Source: Pseudomonas fluorescens
GTDB taxonomy: Bacteria; Pseudomonadota; Gammaproteobacteria; Pseudomonadales; Pseudomonadaceae
Assembly (NCBI RefSeq): GCF_040448305.1
Contig: NZ_CP148752.1
Location: forward strand, 2,976,001 to 3,040,000
DNA length: 64,000 nucleotides
Direction of reading: 5' to 3'
Each line of letters begins with the position of its first letter. The first letter of the stretch is position 1. A program made the translations under genes and the position numbers. Below the pieces are notes generated by a model that was given only the letters and a program-made list of their open reading frames with translations, was not told where the DNA came from and did no database searches. Shown in pieces: positions 51,537-60,731 of this stretch.

Positions 51537-53210
51537 ATGTATCAATACGATGATTACGATCGGGCACTGGTGTTCGAACGGGTTGCGCAGTTTCGCGATC
51601 AGGTCGAGCGCTTCATGGCCGGTGAGCTGAACGAAGAAGAGTTCCTGCCGTTGCGCCTGCAGAACGGCCTGTACATGCAAAAGCACGCCTACATGCTGCG
51701 GGTGGCGATTCCCTACGGCACGCTGAGTGCCCGGCAGATGCGTACGTTGGCGAGCATCGCCCGGGATTACGATCGCGGCTACGGCCATTTCACCACCCGG
51801 CAGAACATGCAGTTCAACTGGATCGAACTGGCTCAGGTGCCGGACATTCTCGAACGCCTGGCCGGGGTGGAAATGCATGCGATCCAGACCTCCGGCAACT
51901 GCGTGCGCAACATCACCACCGAAGCCTTTGCCGGGGTTGCGGCCGACGAAATGATTGACCCGCGACCGTTGGCGGAAATTCTGCGGCAGTGGTCGACCAT
52001 CAACCCGGAATTCCTGTTTCTGCCGCGCAAGTTCAAGATCGCCATCTGCTCGGCCGAGCAAGACCGCGCGGCGATCATGATGCATGACATCGGCCTTTAT
52101 CTTTACCCAGGTTGCGAAGGACACATGCTCCTGCGCGTCATGGTGGGCGGCGGCCTGGGGCGCACGCCGATCCTCGGCTTGCAGATCCGCGAAGGCTTGC
52201 CGTGGCAGCACCTGCTGTCTTACGTAGAGGCGGTGCTGCGGGTGTATAACCGCCATGGCCGGCGGGACAACAAGTACAAGGCGCGAATCAAGATACTGGT
52301 CAAAGCCTTGGGCATCGAGGCCTTCGCCCGGGAAGTGGAGGAAGAGTGGCAGTACCTCAAGGACGGCCCGGCGCAACTGACCCTTGACGAGTTCGAGCGT
52401 GTGGCCAGTGCGTTCGTCGCACCGCCATATCGTGATCTGTCCGACACCCATCTCGATTTCGGCACGCACCTGGCCGAAAACCCGGCGTTCGCTCGTTGGG
52501 TGCAGCGTAACGTGCAGCCGCACAAAGTATCGGGCTATGCCAGCGTGGTGTTGTCGACCAAGCCCGGCGGCGCTGCGCCACCGGGCGATGTCACTACCGG
52601 ACAGATGGAGGCGGTGGCCGAGTGGTCCGAACGCTTCGGCTTCGGTGAAAACCGCATTGCCCATGAGCAGAATATCGTCCTTCCTGACGTGTCCAAGGCC
52701 GATCTGTTCACCCTGTGGCGCCTGGCCTGCGGACACAATCTGGGCAGCGCCAACGCCGGATTGCTCACCGACATCATCGCCTGCCCCGGTGGCGACTTCT
52801 GCGCGCTGGCCAACGCCAAGTCGATCCCCATCGCCAAGGCTATTGCCGCACGCTTCGAAGACCTCGACTACCTGCACGACCTGGGCGACATCAGCCTCAA
52901 TATCTCCGGCTGCATGAATGCCTGCGGTCACCATCACATCGGCAACATCGGCATTCTGGGAGTCGATAAGAACGGCGCCGAGTGGTACCAGATCACCCTC
53001 GGCGGTGCCCAGGGCAAGCACAGCGCGTTGGGCAAGGTCATTGGCCCGTCCTTCAGCGCCGCCGAAGTGCCCGAGGTGATCGAGCGCATCATCGACACCT
53101 TCGTGCGCTATCGCGAGAGCGAAGAACTGTTCGTCGACGCCTTCCAGCGGATCGGGCTAGAGCCGTTCAAGGAGGCGGTCTATGCGAAAGTGCTGGAGGT
53201 GTCGGCATGA
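51537..53210 (+). CDS. Siroheme-dependent sulfite/nitrite reductase (CysI/NirA-like)
   Basis: A 557-residue hemoprotein. Two ferredoxin-like repeats and two siroheme domains; the [4Fe-4S]-siroheme cysteines are in IACPGGDFCALAN and LNISGCMNACGHHHIGN near the C-terminus; THFTTRQ-type block reads GHFTTRQNMQFNWIEL and a siroheme contact region TSGNCVRNITTEAF. Reduces sulfite or nitrite by six electrons. The divergent ccoN4 and following DUF934 gene reproduce the P. aeruginosa PA4129-PA4134 arrangement as I recall it. ATG 51537 follows GAGG; the longer frame from 51459 is unlikely. Substrate cannot be decided by eye. Confidence 0.87.
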   Translation: MYQYDDYDRALVFERVAQFRDQVERFMAGELNEEEFLPLRLQNGLYMQKHAYMLRVAIPYGTLSARQMRTLASIARDYDRGYGHFTTRQNMQFNWIELAQVPDILERLAGVEMHAIQTSGNCVRNITTEAFAGVAADEMIDPRPLAEILRQWSTINPEFLFLPRKFKIAICSAEQDRAAIMMHDIGLYLYPGCEGHMLLRVMVGGGLGRTPILGLQIREGLPWQHLLSYVEAVLRVYNRHGRRDNKYKARIKILVKALGIEAFAREVEEEWQYLKDGPAQLTLDEFERVASAFVAPPYRDLSDTHLDFGTHLAENPAFARWVQRNVQPHKVSGYASVVLSTKPGGAAPPGDVTTGQMEAVAEWSERFGFGENRIAHEQNIVLPDVSKADLFTLWRLACGHNLGSANAGLLTDIIACPGGDFCALANAKSIPIAKAIAARFEDLDYLHDLGDISLNISGCMNACGHHHIGNIGILGVDKNGAEWYQITLGGAQGKHSALGKVIGPSFSAAEVPEVIERIIDTFVRYRESEELFVDAFQRIGLEPFKEAVYAKVLEVSA

Positions 53211-53686
53211 ACAATCTGCTGCGGCTGGAAGAGGGCATGGCGCGGATTGTCGCGGATGATCCGTGGAAGCTCGTGCGCGACCCGCAAGCACCGCTGCCCG
53301 TGGGTGCCGCGATTCTGCCGCTGCGCCGTTGGCTGGAAAACCCGTCGCAAAGCGGCGTGTGGCTGGGGCCGGACGATGAAGTGGAAAGCCTTCAGCCATG
53401 GTTTGCCCAACTGCCCTTGATCGCCCTGGATTTTCCGAGCTTTCGCGATGGCCGCGGGTACAGCCAGGCGTATCTGCTGCGCACCCGATTAGGCTGGGCC
53501 GGCGAGTTGCGCGCCATCGGCGATGTCTTGCGCGATCAACTCAGCCACATGCGCCAATGCGGTTTCGACAGCTTTGCCGTGCGTGAAGACAAATCCGCAG
53601 AAGATGCATTGAAGGGATTGGCGGGGATGAGCGTGTTGTACGGGCGTTCGGTGATTGAGCCGCGGCCGTTGTTCAGGCGCCGCTGA
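53207..53686 (+). CDS. DUF934 protein (sulfite/nitrite reductase partner)
   Basis: A 159-residue soluble protein with DUF934 features: PLIALDFPSFRDGRGYSQAY and LRAIGDVLRDQLSHMRQCGF. It starts within the stop of the reductase gene (ATGA overlap), the usual arrangement, and is thought to support sulfite/nitrite reductase function, perhaps electron supply or assembly. Frames extending upstream are shadows of the reductase gene. Confidence 0.88.
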   Translation: MNNLLRLEEGMARIVADDPWKLVRDPQAPLPVGAAILPLRRWLENPSQSGVWLGPDDEVESLQPWFAQLPLIALDFPSFRDGRGYSQAYLLRTRLGWAGELRAIGDVLRDQLSHMRQCGFDSFAVREDKSAEDALKGLAGMSVLYGRSVIEPRPLFRRR

Positions 53687-53694
53687 ATTCGGTC

Positions 53695-53811
53695 CCTGTA
53701 GGAGCGAGCTTGCTCCGGGCGGCGCTCCGACGATGGACGTCAACGAAAACGCGATTTTTTTGGATAAACGCGTCGCCTGTAACGCTATCGCGAGCAAGCT
53801 CGCTCCTACAA
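53695..53811. repeat. REP doublet (GTAGGAGCGAGC type)
   Basis: CTGTAGGAGCGAGCTTGCTC and CGAGCAAGCTCGCTCCTACA face each other across about 75 bases, between the DUF934 gene and the end of the cytochrome gene. Confidence 0.85.
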
Positions 53812-53821
53812 GAATCTCCCG

Positions 53822-56182
53822 TCACTTCAACGCCGGATCCCCCATGTTCATTTTCTTCCAGCCCTGCAACAGCACTTGGGCCTTGGGTTCCTGGCCGTTG
53901 TCCAGGTAGTACTGGATCAACGACAAGCGGGCATTGCGGTTGGCCGGTTGTTCTTTCAGCAGCCGCTCCAGCTCTGCGCACGCCTGGTCAATCTTGCCGC
54001 TGTCATGCAGGGCCACCGCCAGCACATAACCGAACTGTCCGCTCTGTGGCTCCAGTTGCGCGGCCTTGCGCAGGTACGGCATGGCTTGGGCGGCCTGGCC
54101 CGCACGAATCAGCGCCAGGCCCTGGGTGTGTTGCAGCAGACCTGAGTCGGGGTGGTCCTTGAGGCTTTGCGCCAGCAGGGCATGGGCTTCCTGACGGCGA
54201 CCGTTGGCCTCCAGCCATTGCACCAGGGTGACCAGTGCCGGGTAGAAGTCCGGATCGCGCTGCAGGGCGGTACGCAGCAAAGCTTCGACTTCTGCGCTGC
54301 GGCCATCGGCCTGATAGAGCATGGCCAGGTTCAGGTTGGCCTCGGCACGCTCGGCCAGGCTCTTTTGTACCGCCTCGTATTCGGCGATGGCGGCATTCCA
54401 GCTGTCCTGAGCGTTGCCCAAGCCACTGCGTGCCACGCTGAGCAGGTCCCGGGCGACGGCAATGCGCACGGCCCGCACCGGGTCGCTCAGCAACGGCGTC
54501 AGTAATGGCGCACGCTCCGCTGGCGGCAGGAAGGCGCTGACCGCTCGCACCGCGCTCTCGCGGACTTGCGGCGCCGGGTTGCCCAGGTCCTTGGTGGCCA
54601 GTTTTAACGCCTGTTCGCTCGGGTACGCCGGCAGTTCCGCCAGCAGCGTCGCCCGCTGAATCGCCGGCAGGTTGCTGCGTTGCAATTGCTCGAACAATGC
54701 CTGCGCGGCGCCGGCCTGACCGTTGCGAATCAGCCACAGGCTTTCGTCGTAGCGCGGGGCTTGTACCGTGCTGGCGTTGGCGGTGTTCCACAGCTTGAAC
54801 TGCTCGGTGACCTTGTCGCCGGCCTTGCCTTGGTGGCAGGTCAGGCAGGCGTCAGGCGTCCCCAGTTTTTTCGCCCGCTCGGGGTTGGGGATGCTGAAAC
54901 TGTGGTCATGCCGAAAGTCGTTGCCCATGTAGAACTTGCCGGGCATGTGGCAATCCACGCACTGCGAACCCGGCTGGCCCATGGTGTGGCGAGTGTGTTC
55001 GACGGAATCGTAGTTTTTCGCTTGCAGGCCCTTGCCGTCGACGCCTTCCACAGTGGTTTTGCCGGCGGTGTTGTGACATTGCAGGCACACGCCATTGCCT
55101 TGCGCTTTCAACTGCGTGCTGTGGGGGTTGTGGCAGTTGCTGCAACGCACGCCCTTGTCGAACATTTTGCTCTGGGCAAAGGAGCCGTGTTCGAACACTT
55201 CGTCCTTGATCTTGCCGTCCAGCGCGTACAGCTCGCGGGTCAGGACGCTCGGCAGGTAGTCATCCATCAGCCGCTTGCCGACCGTGTAACCATCGTCCAG
55301 GGGCGCACGGCGGGAGTGGCAGCGGGCGCAGGTTTCGATTTCGACAGTGGCGTTCTTGTCCTTGAGATCGACGGCAAACCCGGCATGGGTCAGGTCGGTT
55401 TTCTTCGAGGTCCATTCCAGGTGATTGGACGCCGGGCCATGGCAGGCCTGACAGCCGACGCCGAGGCTGTTCCAGTGACTGTCGAAGGTGTTTTTCACCG
55501 CATCGAAATTGCGCTTGTAGCCGGTGGTGTGGCACTCGACGCACATGAAATTGGCGTTCTGGCTCGGCTTGCTCCAGTGCAGCGGGTTCTTGAAGGTCAC
55601 GCCCTGGCCCGGATAGAGGTGAAACCAGCGGTGCTTCTCGGTATCCCAGGCCACGGCGAGGGCCTGGAGCCGGCCTTCGCCGACTTCGATCAGGTATTGC
55701 TGCAAAGGGGCGATGCCAAAGGTGTAGGCCACCTTGAAATCGGCATTCTTGCCATCGATACCCGGCGTGTTGACCCAGAATTCGTCGCCTTTGCGCGAGA
55801 ACACCGTGGTCTCCTTTTCGGCCTTGAAGGTGACGTTGTTGAAGTCGCCGAGCATGGCATCAGCGTTGGCTTGCTGCATCGCCAGTTGGTGATGGGAGCC
55901 TTGCCAGTCCTTGACCTGTTCGCCGTGGCAGCCCTGGCATTGTTGCTCATCGACCATTTTCGCAGGCGCGACAGCGACCGGTTGCGGTTTGGCCGGTTCG
56001 ACTACGGGGGCGCTGACAGGGACTGGCTTGGGCGTCGTCGGTGTACTGCTCAGCAAAAACCAGCCGATGCCTGCCACGGCCAAGAGCAGGATGCCGATGG
56101 TGACGGGGAACAGATAACGGTTGATCAGGGTCGGTTGCGAATCAGGGTTTGGGGTTGCGGCTTTATTTTTATGGTTCGGCAT
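53822..56182 (-). CDS. Membrane-anchored octahaem cytochrome c with TPR domain
   Basis: A 786-residue protein. One N-terminal membrane segment (YLFPVTIGILLLAVAGIGWF) and a Pro-rich linker, then eight CxxCH haem motifs: CQGCH, CVECH, CQACH, CARCH, CSNCH, CLQCH, CVDCH and CLTCH, over about 360 residues. The remainder is helical with HEAT-like and TPR units (ALRTALQRDPDFYPALVTLV; AMPYLRKAAQLEPQSGQFGY). The layout resembles multihaem family proteins related to cytochrome c554/NrfA-like scaffolds with added TPRs; electron partner unknown. It faces the periplasm. ATG 56182 (MPNHKNKAATP) has GGAAG five bases upstream; an in-frame ATG at 56194 is alternative. The operon upstream holds the spermidine-synthase fusion. 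Confidence 0.87.
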   Translation of the reverse strand: MPNHKNKAATPNPDSQPTLINRYLFPVTIGILLLAVAGIGWFLLSSTPTTPKPVPVSAPVVEPAKPQPVAVAPAKMVDEQQCQGCHGEQVKDWQGSHHQLAMQQANADAMLGDFNNVTFKAEKETTVFSRKGDEFWVNTPGIDGKNADFKVAYTFGIAPLQQYLIEVGEGRLQALAVAWDTEKHRWFHLYPGQGVTFKNPLHWSKPSQNANFMCVECHTTGYKRNFDAVKNTFDSHWNSLGVGCQACHGPASNHLEWTSKKTDLTHAGFAVDLKDKNATVEIETCARCHSRRAPLDDGYTVGKRLMDDYLPSVLTRELYALDGKIKDEVFEHGSFAQSKMFDKGVRCSNCHNPHSTQLKAQGNGVCLQCHNTAGKTTVEGVDGKGLQAKNYDSVEHTRHTMGQPGSQCVDCHMPGKFYMGNDFRHDHSFSIPNPERAKKLGTPDACLTCHQGKAGDKVTEQFKLWNTANASTVQAPRYDESLWLIRNGQAGAAQALFEQLQRSNLPAIQRATLLAELPAYPSEQALKLATKDLGNPAPQVRESAVRAVSAFLPPAERAPLLTPLLSDPVRAVRIAVARDLLSVARSGLGNAQDSWNAAIAEYEAVQKSLAERAEANLNLAMLYQADGRSAEVEALLRTALQRDPDFYPALVTLVQWLEANGRRQEAHALLAQSLKDHPDSGLLQHTQGLALIRAGQAAQAMPYLRKAAQLEPQSGQFGYVLAVALHDSGKIDQACAELERLLKEQPANRNARLSLIQYYLDNGQEPKAQVLLQGWKKMNMGDPALK

Positions 56183-56297
56183 TGCGACTTCCATGGTCCA
56201 GGTGCGATTGCCTTGCGGTGCGCGATGACGCTTGATGCAGCTTTGCCGGATGGTCGGCGTCTGTCAAATAGCAGATGCTGTGAAGCTGATGGCCCTT

Positions 56298-56360
56298 TCG
56301 CGAGCAGGCTCGCTCCCACAAGGTACACATTCATCTGTGGGAGCGAGCCTGCTCGCGATG
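56298..56360. repeat. REP doublet (inverted pair)
   Basis: TTCGCGAGCAGGCTCGCTCC and GTGGGAGCGAGCCTGCTCGC face each other in the gap between the MFS-spermidine synthase and cytochrome genes. Confidence 0.9.
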
Positions 56361-56380
56361 ACGGCCGCCAAGGCGCTACA

Positions 56381-58894
56381 TCACTCCCCGACAAACCACC
56401 GGTAATACGGATTCCCGGAATCCCCGCGCATCACCTCGCGCATATCCCTGGCCCAAGCGTCACGGTTTCCGTCGTAGGCATGCAGGCTCGCCCGATAGAA
56501 CTGCATCAGGCGTTGTTGCTGGGTATTCATGCGCTCGATGAACCCGGCGTCGGCGTTCAATACGGCTGGCGGTTGGTGCAAGTCGAGCAGGGCCGGCAGC
56601 ACGCGGCTGATCTCTTTTGAACGAACCCAGGGCGCGTATTCGATCCTGGGCTGATCGTCCGTCACCGGTTGCGCATCGCCAGCGAAGCGTTCAAGCCCCG
56701 CACGGTCAGTCACCCAAGTGGCGAGCAATGCCGCGGCCGAACCGACGCCGACATCCTGCAAGGTGCCGCGAACGCTGTCCTGCTGGAAGCGCGCATTGAT
56801 TTTCGCCGCATCCAGTTCAATCGGCTCCATCGAACCCACCAGCAGCATTTCGTGGAATTCGCTGGTCCACAGGGTCGCGTACGGGAACACGTCGAGGAAA
56901 CTGCGCACCAATGAGCGCGAGTCGTCGATGTTCTGCGTCGGCAGCGGCAGCCATTGCGCGACCAGGCCTTGTTTGTGCAAACGGCTGGCGGCCAGTTGGT
57001 AGAAGTCCCGGGAATACAGGTTGACCACGCCGGCAGCGGAGGGCGGTGGCGGTTCGAGGGTGATCAGGTCGTAGCGCTGCGGATTGCGCAGCAGTTCCTG
57101 GCGACCGTCACGCAAGCGCACATCGACACCCGGATCGGCCGCGGCATTGAAATTGCCCTTGAACAAGGGTGCCGCCTTGACCACCGAAGGCAGCAGCTCG
57201 GCGACCACACGATGTTCCAGGCCGGGGTAGCGGGTCAGGGCGCCCGCGGTGATGCCGGTACCGAAACCGATCACCAGTGCCGAGCGTGGCTCGCCGTTGT
57301 GGATCAACAGCGGCAGCAGCGCCTGGATCCGCATGTAGCGCAGGGACGGCATGGCGTCGCCGGTATTGGACACGCCCTGAATGTACAAACGCTGGAACGC
57401 TCTTTCGCCCTTGCCCTGGGTGACCACGGCGACGGTCCCGCCACGGCCTTCTTCGTAGAACGTCAGCGTGCCGTTGCGCGCTCCCGGCAGCAGGCTGGCG
57501 AGCTTGTTGACCGGCGTGAACACGGCAAGTGCCAGCGATACCAGGCCGATGGCAACCACCGCCTGGCGTCGGCCTTTCTTCACGCCATGGCCCTTGCGCA
57601 CGGCAAGGTACGCGATAGCGGCGGCGATCATTGCCAGCAGGCCAAGGGTCCGCACCAGACCCAGCATCGGGATCAGGACAAAGCCGCAGAGCATCACGCC
57701 GACAATCCCGCCAAGGGTATTGAACGCGACGACTTCGCCGACGTTGCGCCCCACCTGTTCGCCGCCGACGCTCAAACGCAGGGCCAACGGGAACGCCGCA
57801 CCGAGCAACAGGGTCGGTACAAACACGATGCTCAAGGCGGCCACGGCAAAGCGTGTGCTCATGCCCGCCAGTTCACTGCCGCCCAATGACAATACCCAGG
57901 ATTCGGCCAGGGTCTGGGCGAGCACCAGCCAGCGTCCGAGCAACGCCACTTCCAGCAAGGCAATCGCGCCGGCTGCGGCGATCAGCAAACCGAACACCCC
58001 CCAGGGATCGCGCAGGCGATCGACCCGACGGGCCAGCAGCATGCTGCCCAGGAACAACCCGGTGAGGTAAGTCGCCAGCACCACGGCAAAGGCGTAGGTG
58101 CGGGTGCTCATGAATTGCACGATCGATTGCGACCACACCACTTCGTAGCCCAGGGCTACGCCACCGGCAATGGAGTACAGCCACAGGGCCAGGCGGTCGG
58201 GGGCTTTTTCAGTGTGATGTTTCACCGGGGCATCGACGGGTGCCACGCGCTGGCGCTGGAACCACAAGGCCCCTGCGGCGGCCAGCAGGTTCAGCATGGC
58301 GGCGACCAGCGCGCTGCCGCGCACGCCGAGGGTGGCAATCAACAAGAACGCAGCGAGCAGGGTGCCAGCGATGGCCCCGGCAGTGTTCGCCGCATACAGC
58401 TGCCCGCCGGCCTTGCCCAGGTGTTGCGGGTCAGTGGCCAGGGAGCGAACCAGCACCGGCAGGGTGCCGCCCATCAACAGCGCGGGAATGCCCACCAGCG
58501 CGAACGGCAGTACCCAGGCCAGCAAACCCACGTGTTCTTCCAGCCAGGCAAACGGGCTGGCTGCCAGACTCATGGCAAAGGTCGCAGCGACTCCGAGCAC
58601 GGCCACCAGTACTTCCAGCCCGGCGTAGAGCACAACCGGTTGCTGCATCCGGTCCGCCCAGCGCCCGAACAGCAAGCCGCCCAGGGCCAGCCCGGCAAAG
58701 AACGCGCTGATCCCGGTGGTGATGGCATAGACCTCGACGCCTACGACCAGCGACAGCTGCTTGATCCACAGCACCTGGTACACCAGCGCGGCGGCGCCGG
58801 AGACAAACAGCAACAGGGCGGGGATCAACAGCGCCGGGGAGGCGACTTGAGGGGCAGGTATGGCCGACGACTTGCTGGCGACACGTGAGGTCAT
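56381..58894 (-). CDS. MFS transporter fused to spermidine synthase-like domain
   Basis: An 837-residue fusion. The first about 470 residues have around 12 membrane segments with MFS-like features (PALLLFVSGAAALVYQVLWI; ALGGLLFGRWADRMQQPVVL). The C-terminal part has a spermidine-synthase Rossmann fold: RSALVIGFGTGITAGALTRY for the SAM-type site, RVVAELLPSVVKAAPLF, VDVRLRDGRQELLR and YDLITLEPPPPSAAGVVNLY. Such fused proteins are widespread but their substrate is unresolved; the usual DxE/D catalytic acid here reads LEPPPP, so aminopropyl transfer is doubtful. ATG 58894 (MTSRVASKSSAIPAP) preferred, because the longer frame runs into a REP unit. Confidence 0.85.
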   Translation of the reverse strand: MTSRVASKSSAIPAPQVASPALLIPALLLFVSGAAALVYQVLWIKQLSLVVGVEVYAITTGISAFFAGLALGGLLFGRWADRMQQPVVLYAGLEVLVAVLGVAATFAMSLAASPFAWLEEHVGLLAWVLPFALVGIPALLMGGTLPVLVRSLATDPQHLGKAGGQLYAANTAGAIAGTLLAAFLLIATLGVRGSALVAAMLNLLAAAGALWFQRQRVAPVDAPVKHHTEKAPDRLALWLYSIAGGVALGYEVVWSQSIVQFMSTRTYAFAVVLATYLTGLFLGSMLLARRVDRLRDPWGVFGLLIAAAGAIALLEVALLGRWLVLAQTLAESWVLSLGGSELAGMSTRFAVAALSIVFVPTLLLGAAFPLALRLSVGGEQVGRNVGEVVAFNTLGGIVGVMLCGFVLIPMLGLVRTLGLLAMIAAAIAYLAVRKGHGVKKGRRQAVVAIGLVSLALAVFTPVNKLASLLPGARNGTLTFYEEGRGGTVAVVTQGKGERAFQRLYIQGVSNTGDAMPSLRYMRIQALLPLLIHNGEPRSALVIGFGTGITAGALTRYPGLEHRVVAELLPSVVKAAPLFKGNFNAAADPGVDVRLRDGRQELLRNPQRYDLITLEPPPPSAAGVVNLYSRDFYQLAASRLHKQGLVAQWLPLPTQNIDDSRSLVRSFLDVFPYATLWTSEFHEMLLVGSMEPIELDAAKINARFQQDSVRGTLQDVGVGSAAALLATWVTDRAGLERFAGDAQPVTDDQPRIEYAPWVRSKEISRVLPALLDLHQPPAVLNADAGFIERMNTQQQRLMQFYRASLHAYDGNRDAWARDMREVMRGDSGNPYYRWFVGE

Positions 58895-58944
58895 TGCGGA
58901 TTGCCTTGTTCCAATTCGAAATAGCCTGTGACCGCACCGGCCCT

Positions 58945-59006
58945 TCGCGAGCAGGCTCGCTCCCACATTTGCAATGCTGCCCCTGTGGGAGCGAGCCTGC
59001 TCGCGA
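58945..59006. repeat. REP doublet (inverted pair)
   Basis: TTCGCGAGCAGGCTCGCTCC and GTGGGAGCGAGCCTGCTCGC face each other between the sulfatase 3' end and the MFS-spermidine synthase 5' end. Confidence 0.9.
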
Positions 59007-59040
59007 ATGAAGTCGATGCGGTCCCAGATCGAAAATAAGT

Positions 59041-59064
59041 CCGCTCGCCAATGAAGGCGAGCGG
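59041..59064 (-). terminator. Possible terminator hairpin after the sulfatase gene
   Basis: CCGCTCGCC, AATGAA, GGCGAGCGG: a perfect nine-base-pair stem 14 bases beyond the sulfatase stop on the minus strand. The following bases (ACTTATTTTCG on the minus strand) are only moderately U-rich. Confidence 0.55.
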
Positions 59065-59077
59065 TAGTCCAGCGGTC

Positions 59078-60658
59078 TTACTGTGCAGCTTTCATTTTTT
59101 CAGCGATTTTGGCGTCTACCGCAGCACGGATCTGGTCGATGCTGAAGCTGGCCGGTTTCTGGCTAGGTGGATAGTCGATGAAGGTCTGCAGGAACGTCGC
59201 CGATTTTTCGACGGCTACAGCCGCCAGGTAGACGTTCTTGGTCTGCCAGTCGTAATACTGGTCGGAAACCACGTCGGCACGTTCATACGGGTCCATCCGC
59301 AGGTTGAAGATCTTCGGTACGCGCAGGCATACGAAGGGTTCGCTCCAGACCTTGAAACCGCCGGGTGCGCGCTGTTCGCAGAACACGGCTTTCCAGTTGT
59401 CGAAACGCATCGACACCAGCACGCCGTCATCGTTGAAGTAGTAAAACTCCTTGCGCTCACCCTTTGGCGCCTGGCCGGTCAGGTAGGGCAGTTGGTTGTA
59501 ACCGTCCAGATGCACCTTGAAGTTGGTGCCGCCGGACGTCGGTGCCCAACCCTTGAGCAGCTTGGTTTTCACGTCGGCATCGCCAGCGGCGGCCAGCAAG
59601 GTCGGGAACCAGTCCATGCCCGAGAACATCTCGTTGGACACTTCGCCCGGCTTGATCTTGCCTGGCCAGCGGACCATCGCCGGAACGCGGTAGGCACCTT
59701 CCCAGTTGGAGTTCTTCTCGTTACGGAACGGCGTGGTTGCCGCGTCCGGCCAGGAGAACTGGTTCGGGCCGTTGTCGGTGGTGTAGACGACGATGGTGTT
59801 GTCGGTGATTTTCAGGTCATCGAGGGTTTTCAGCAGTTTGCCGACGTCGCCGTCGTGCTCGATCATGCCATCGGCGTAATCGTTGCCGGGCATGCCGCTC
59901 TGGCCCTTCATCGATTCACGCACGTGGGTGAACAAGTGCATGCGGGTGGTGTTCATCCAGACGAAGAACGGCTTGTCCGCCTTTGCCTGTTTCTCGATGA
60001 ACGCTTGCGCCGCGGCGGTGGTTTCGTCGTCGATGGTTTCCATGCGCTTGGTGTTCAGCGGGCCGGTGTCTTCGATTTTGCCATCGGCAAAGCTGTGGAT
60101 CACGCCGCGCGGGGAGTAGGCCTTGACGAACGCGGGGTCGTCCTTGGGCCAGTACGGACGCTCAGGCTCTTCTTCGGCGTTGAGGTGGTACAGGTTGCCG
60201 AAGAATTCGTCGAAACCATGGTTGGTCGGCAGGTATTCATCCTTGTCGCCCAAGTGGTTCTTGCCGAACTGACCGGTGGCGTAGCCCTGGGACTTGAGGG
60301 CCTGGGCGATGGTGATGTCGCGTTTTTGCAGGCCCACCGGTGCACCCGGCATCCCGACTTTCGACAGCCCGGTACGTAGCGCCGACTGTCCGGTGATGAA
60401 TGTCGATCGGCCGGCGGTGCAACTGTTCTCCGCATAGTAGTCGGTGAACATCATGCCTTCTTTGGCGATGCGGTCGATGTTCGGAGTCTTGTAGCCGACC
60501 ACGCCCATGGAATAGGCGCTGATGTTGGTCTGGCCGATATCGTCGCCGAAGATCACGAGAATGTTGGGTTTTTCGGCGGCCCCGGCAGTTGCCGAAATTG
60601 CCATGACCGACGCTGCCACAAAGGCGAGCTTCGGTATCCACTTACGTATGCGAGTCAT
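59078..60658 (-). CDS. Exported sulfatase (formylglycine-dependent, arylsulfatase type)
   Basis: A 526-residue alkaline-phosphatase-superfamily sulfatase. Signal peptide MTRIRKWIPKLAFVAASVMA ending near AGAA; metal-binding NILVIFGDDIGQTNIS; activation motif ENSCTAGRSTFITGQ, in which the Cys of CTAGR becomes formylglycine; later VVYTTDNGPNQFSWPD and NSNWEGAYRVPAMVRWPGKI. It would hydrolyse a sulfate ester in the periplasm, releasing sulfate; substrate not predictable. The formylglycine-generating enzyme is not in the window. Downstream of the HAD phosphatase gene on the same strand, 73 bases apart. Confidence 0.92.
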   Translation of the reverse strand: MTRIRKWIPKLAFVAASVMAISATAGAAEKPNILVIFGDDIGQTNISAYSMGVVGYKTPNIDRIAKEGMMFTDYYAENSCTAGRSTFITGQSALRTGLSKVGMPGAPVGLQKRDITIAQALKSQGYATGQFGKNHLGDKDEYLPTNHGFDEFFGNLYHLNAEEEPERPYWPKDDPAFVKAYSPRGVIHSFADGKIEDTGPLNTKRMETIDDETTAAAQAFIEKQAKADKPFFVWMNTTRMHLFTHVRESMKGQSGMPGNDYADGMIEHDGDVGKLLKTLDDLKITDNTIVVYTTDNGPNQFSWPDAATTPFRNEKNSNWEGAYRVPAMVRWPGKIKPGEVSNEMFSGMDWFPTLLAAAGDADVKTKLLKGWAPTSGGTNFKVHLDGYNQLPYLTGQAPKGERKEFYYFNDDGVLVSMRFDNWKAVFCEQRAPGGFKVWSEPFVCLRVPKIFNLRMDPYERADVVSDQYYDWQTKNVYLAAVAVEKSATFLQTFIDYPPSQKPASFSIDQIRAAVDAKIAEKMKAAQ

Positions 60659-60731
60659 CTGACTGGCTCCTTATGCTCACTTGCGTCGCGTACTGCGACA
60701 AACGTTTATTGCGGTCCTGCATTACGTCTTT

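Noticed and set aside
54680..56620. A 646-codon plus-strand frame opposite the octahaem cytochrome gene.
   Set aside because: The minus strand carries eight CxxCH motifs in frame; the plus frame is a shadow.
59051..60379. A 442-codon plus-strand frame opposite the sulfatase gene.
   Set aside because: The sulfatase on the minus strand has a signal peptide and the CTAGR motif; the plus frame has no family.
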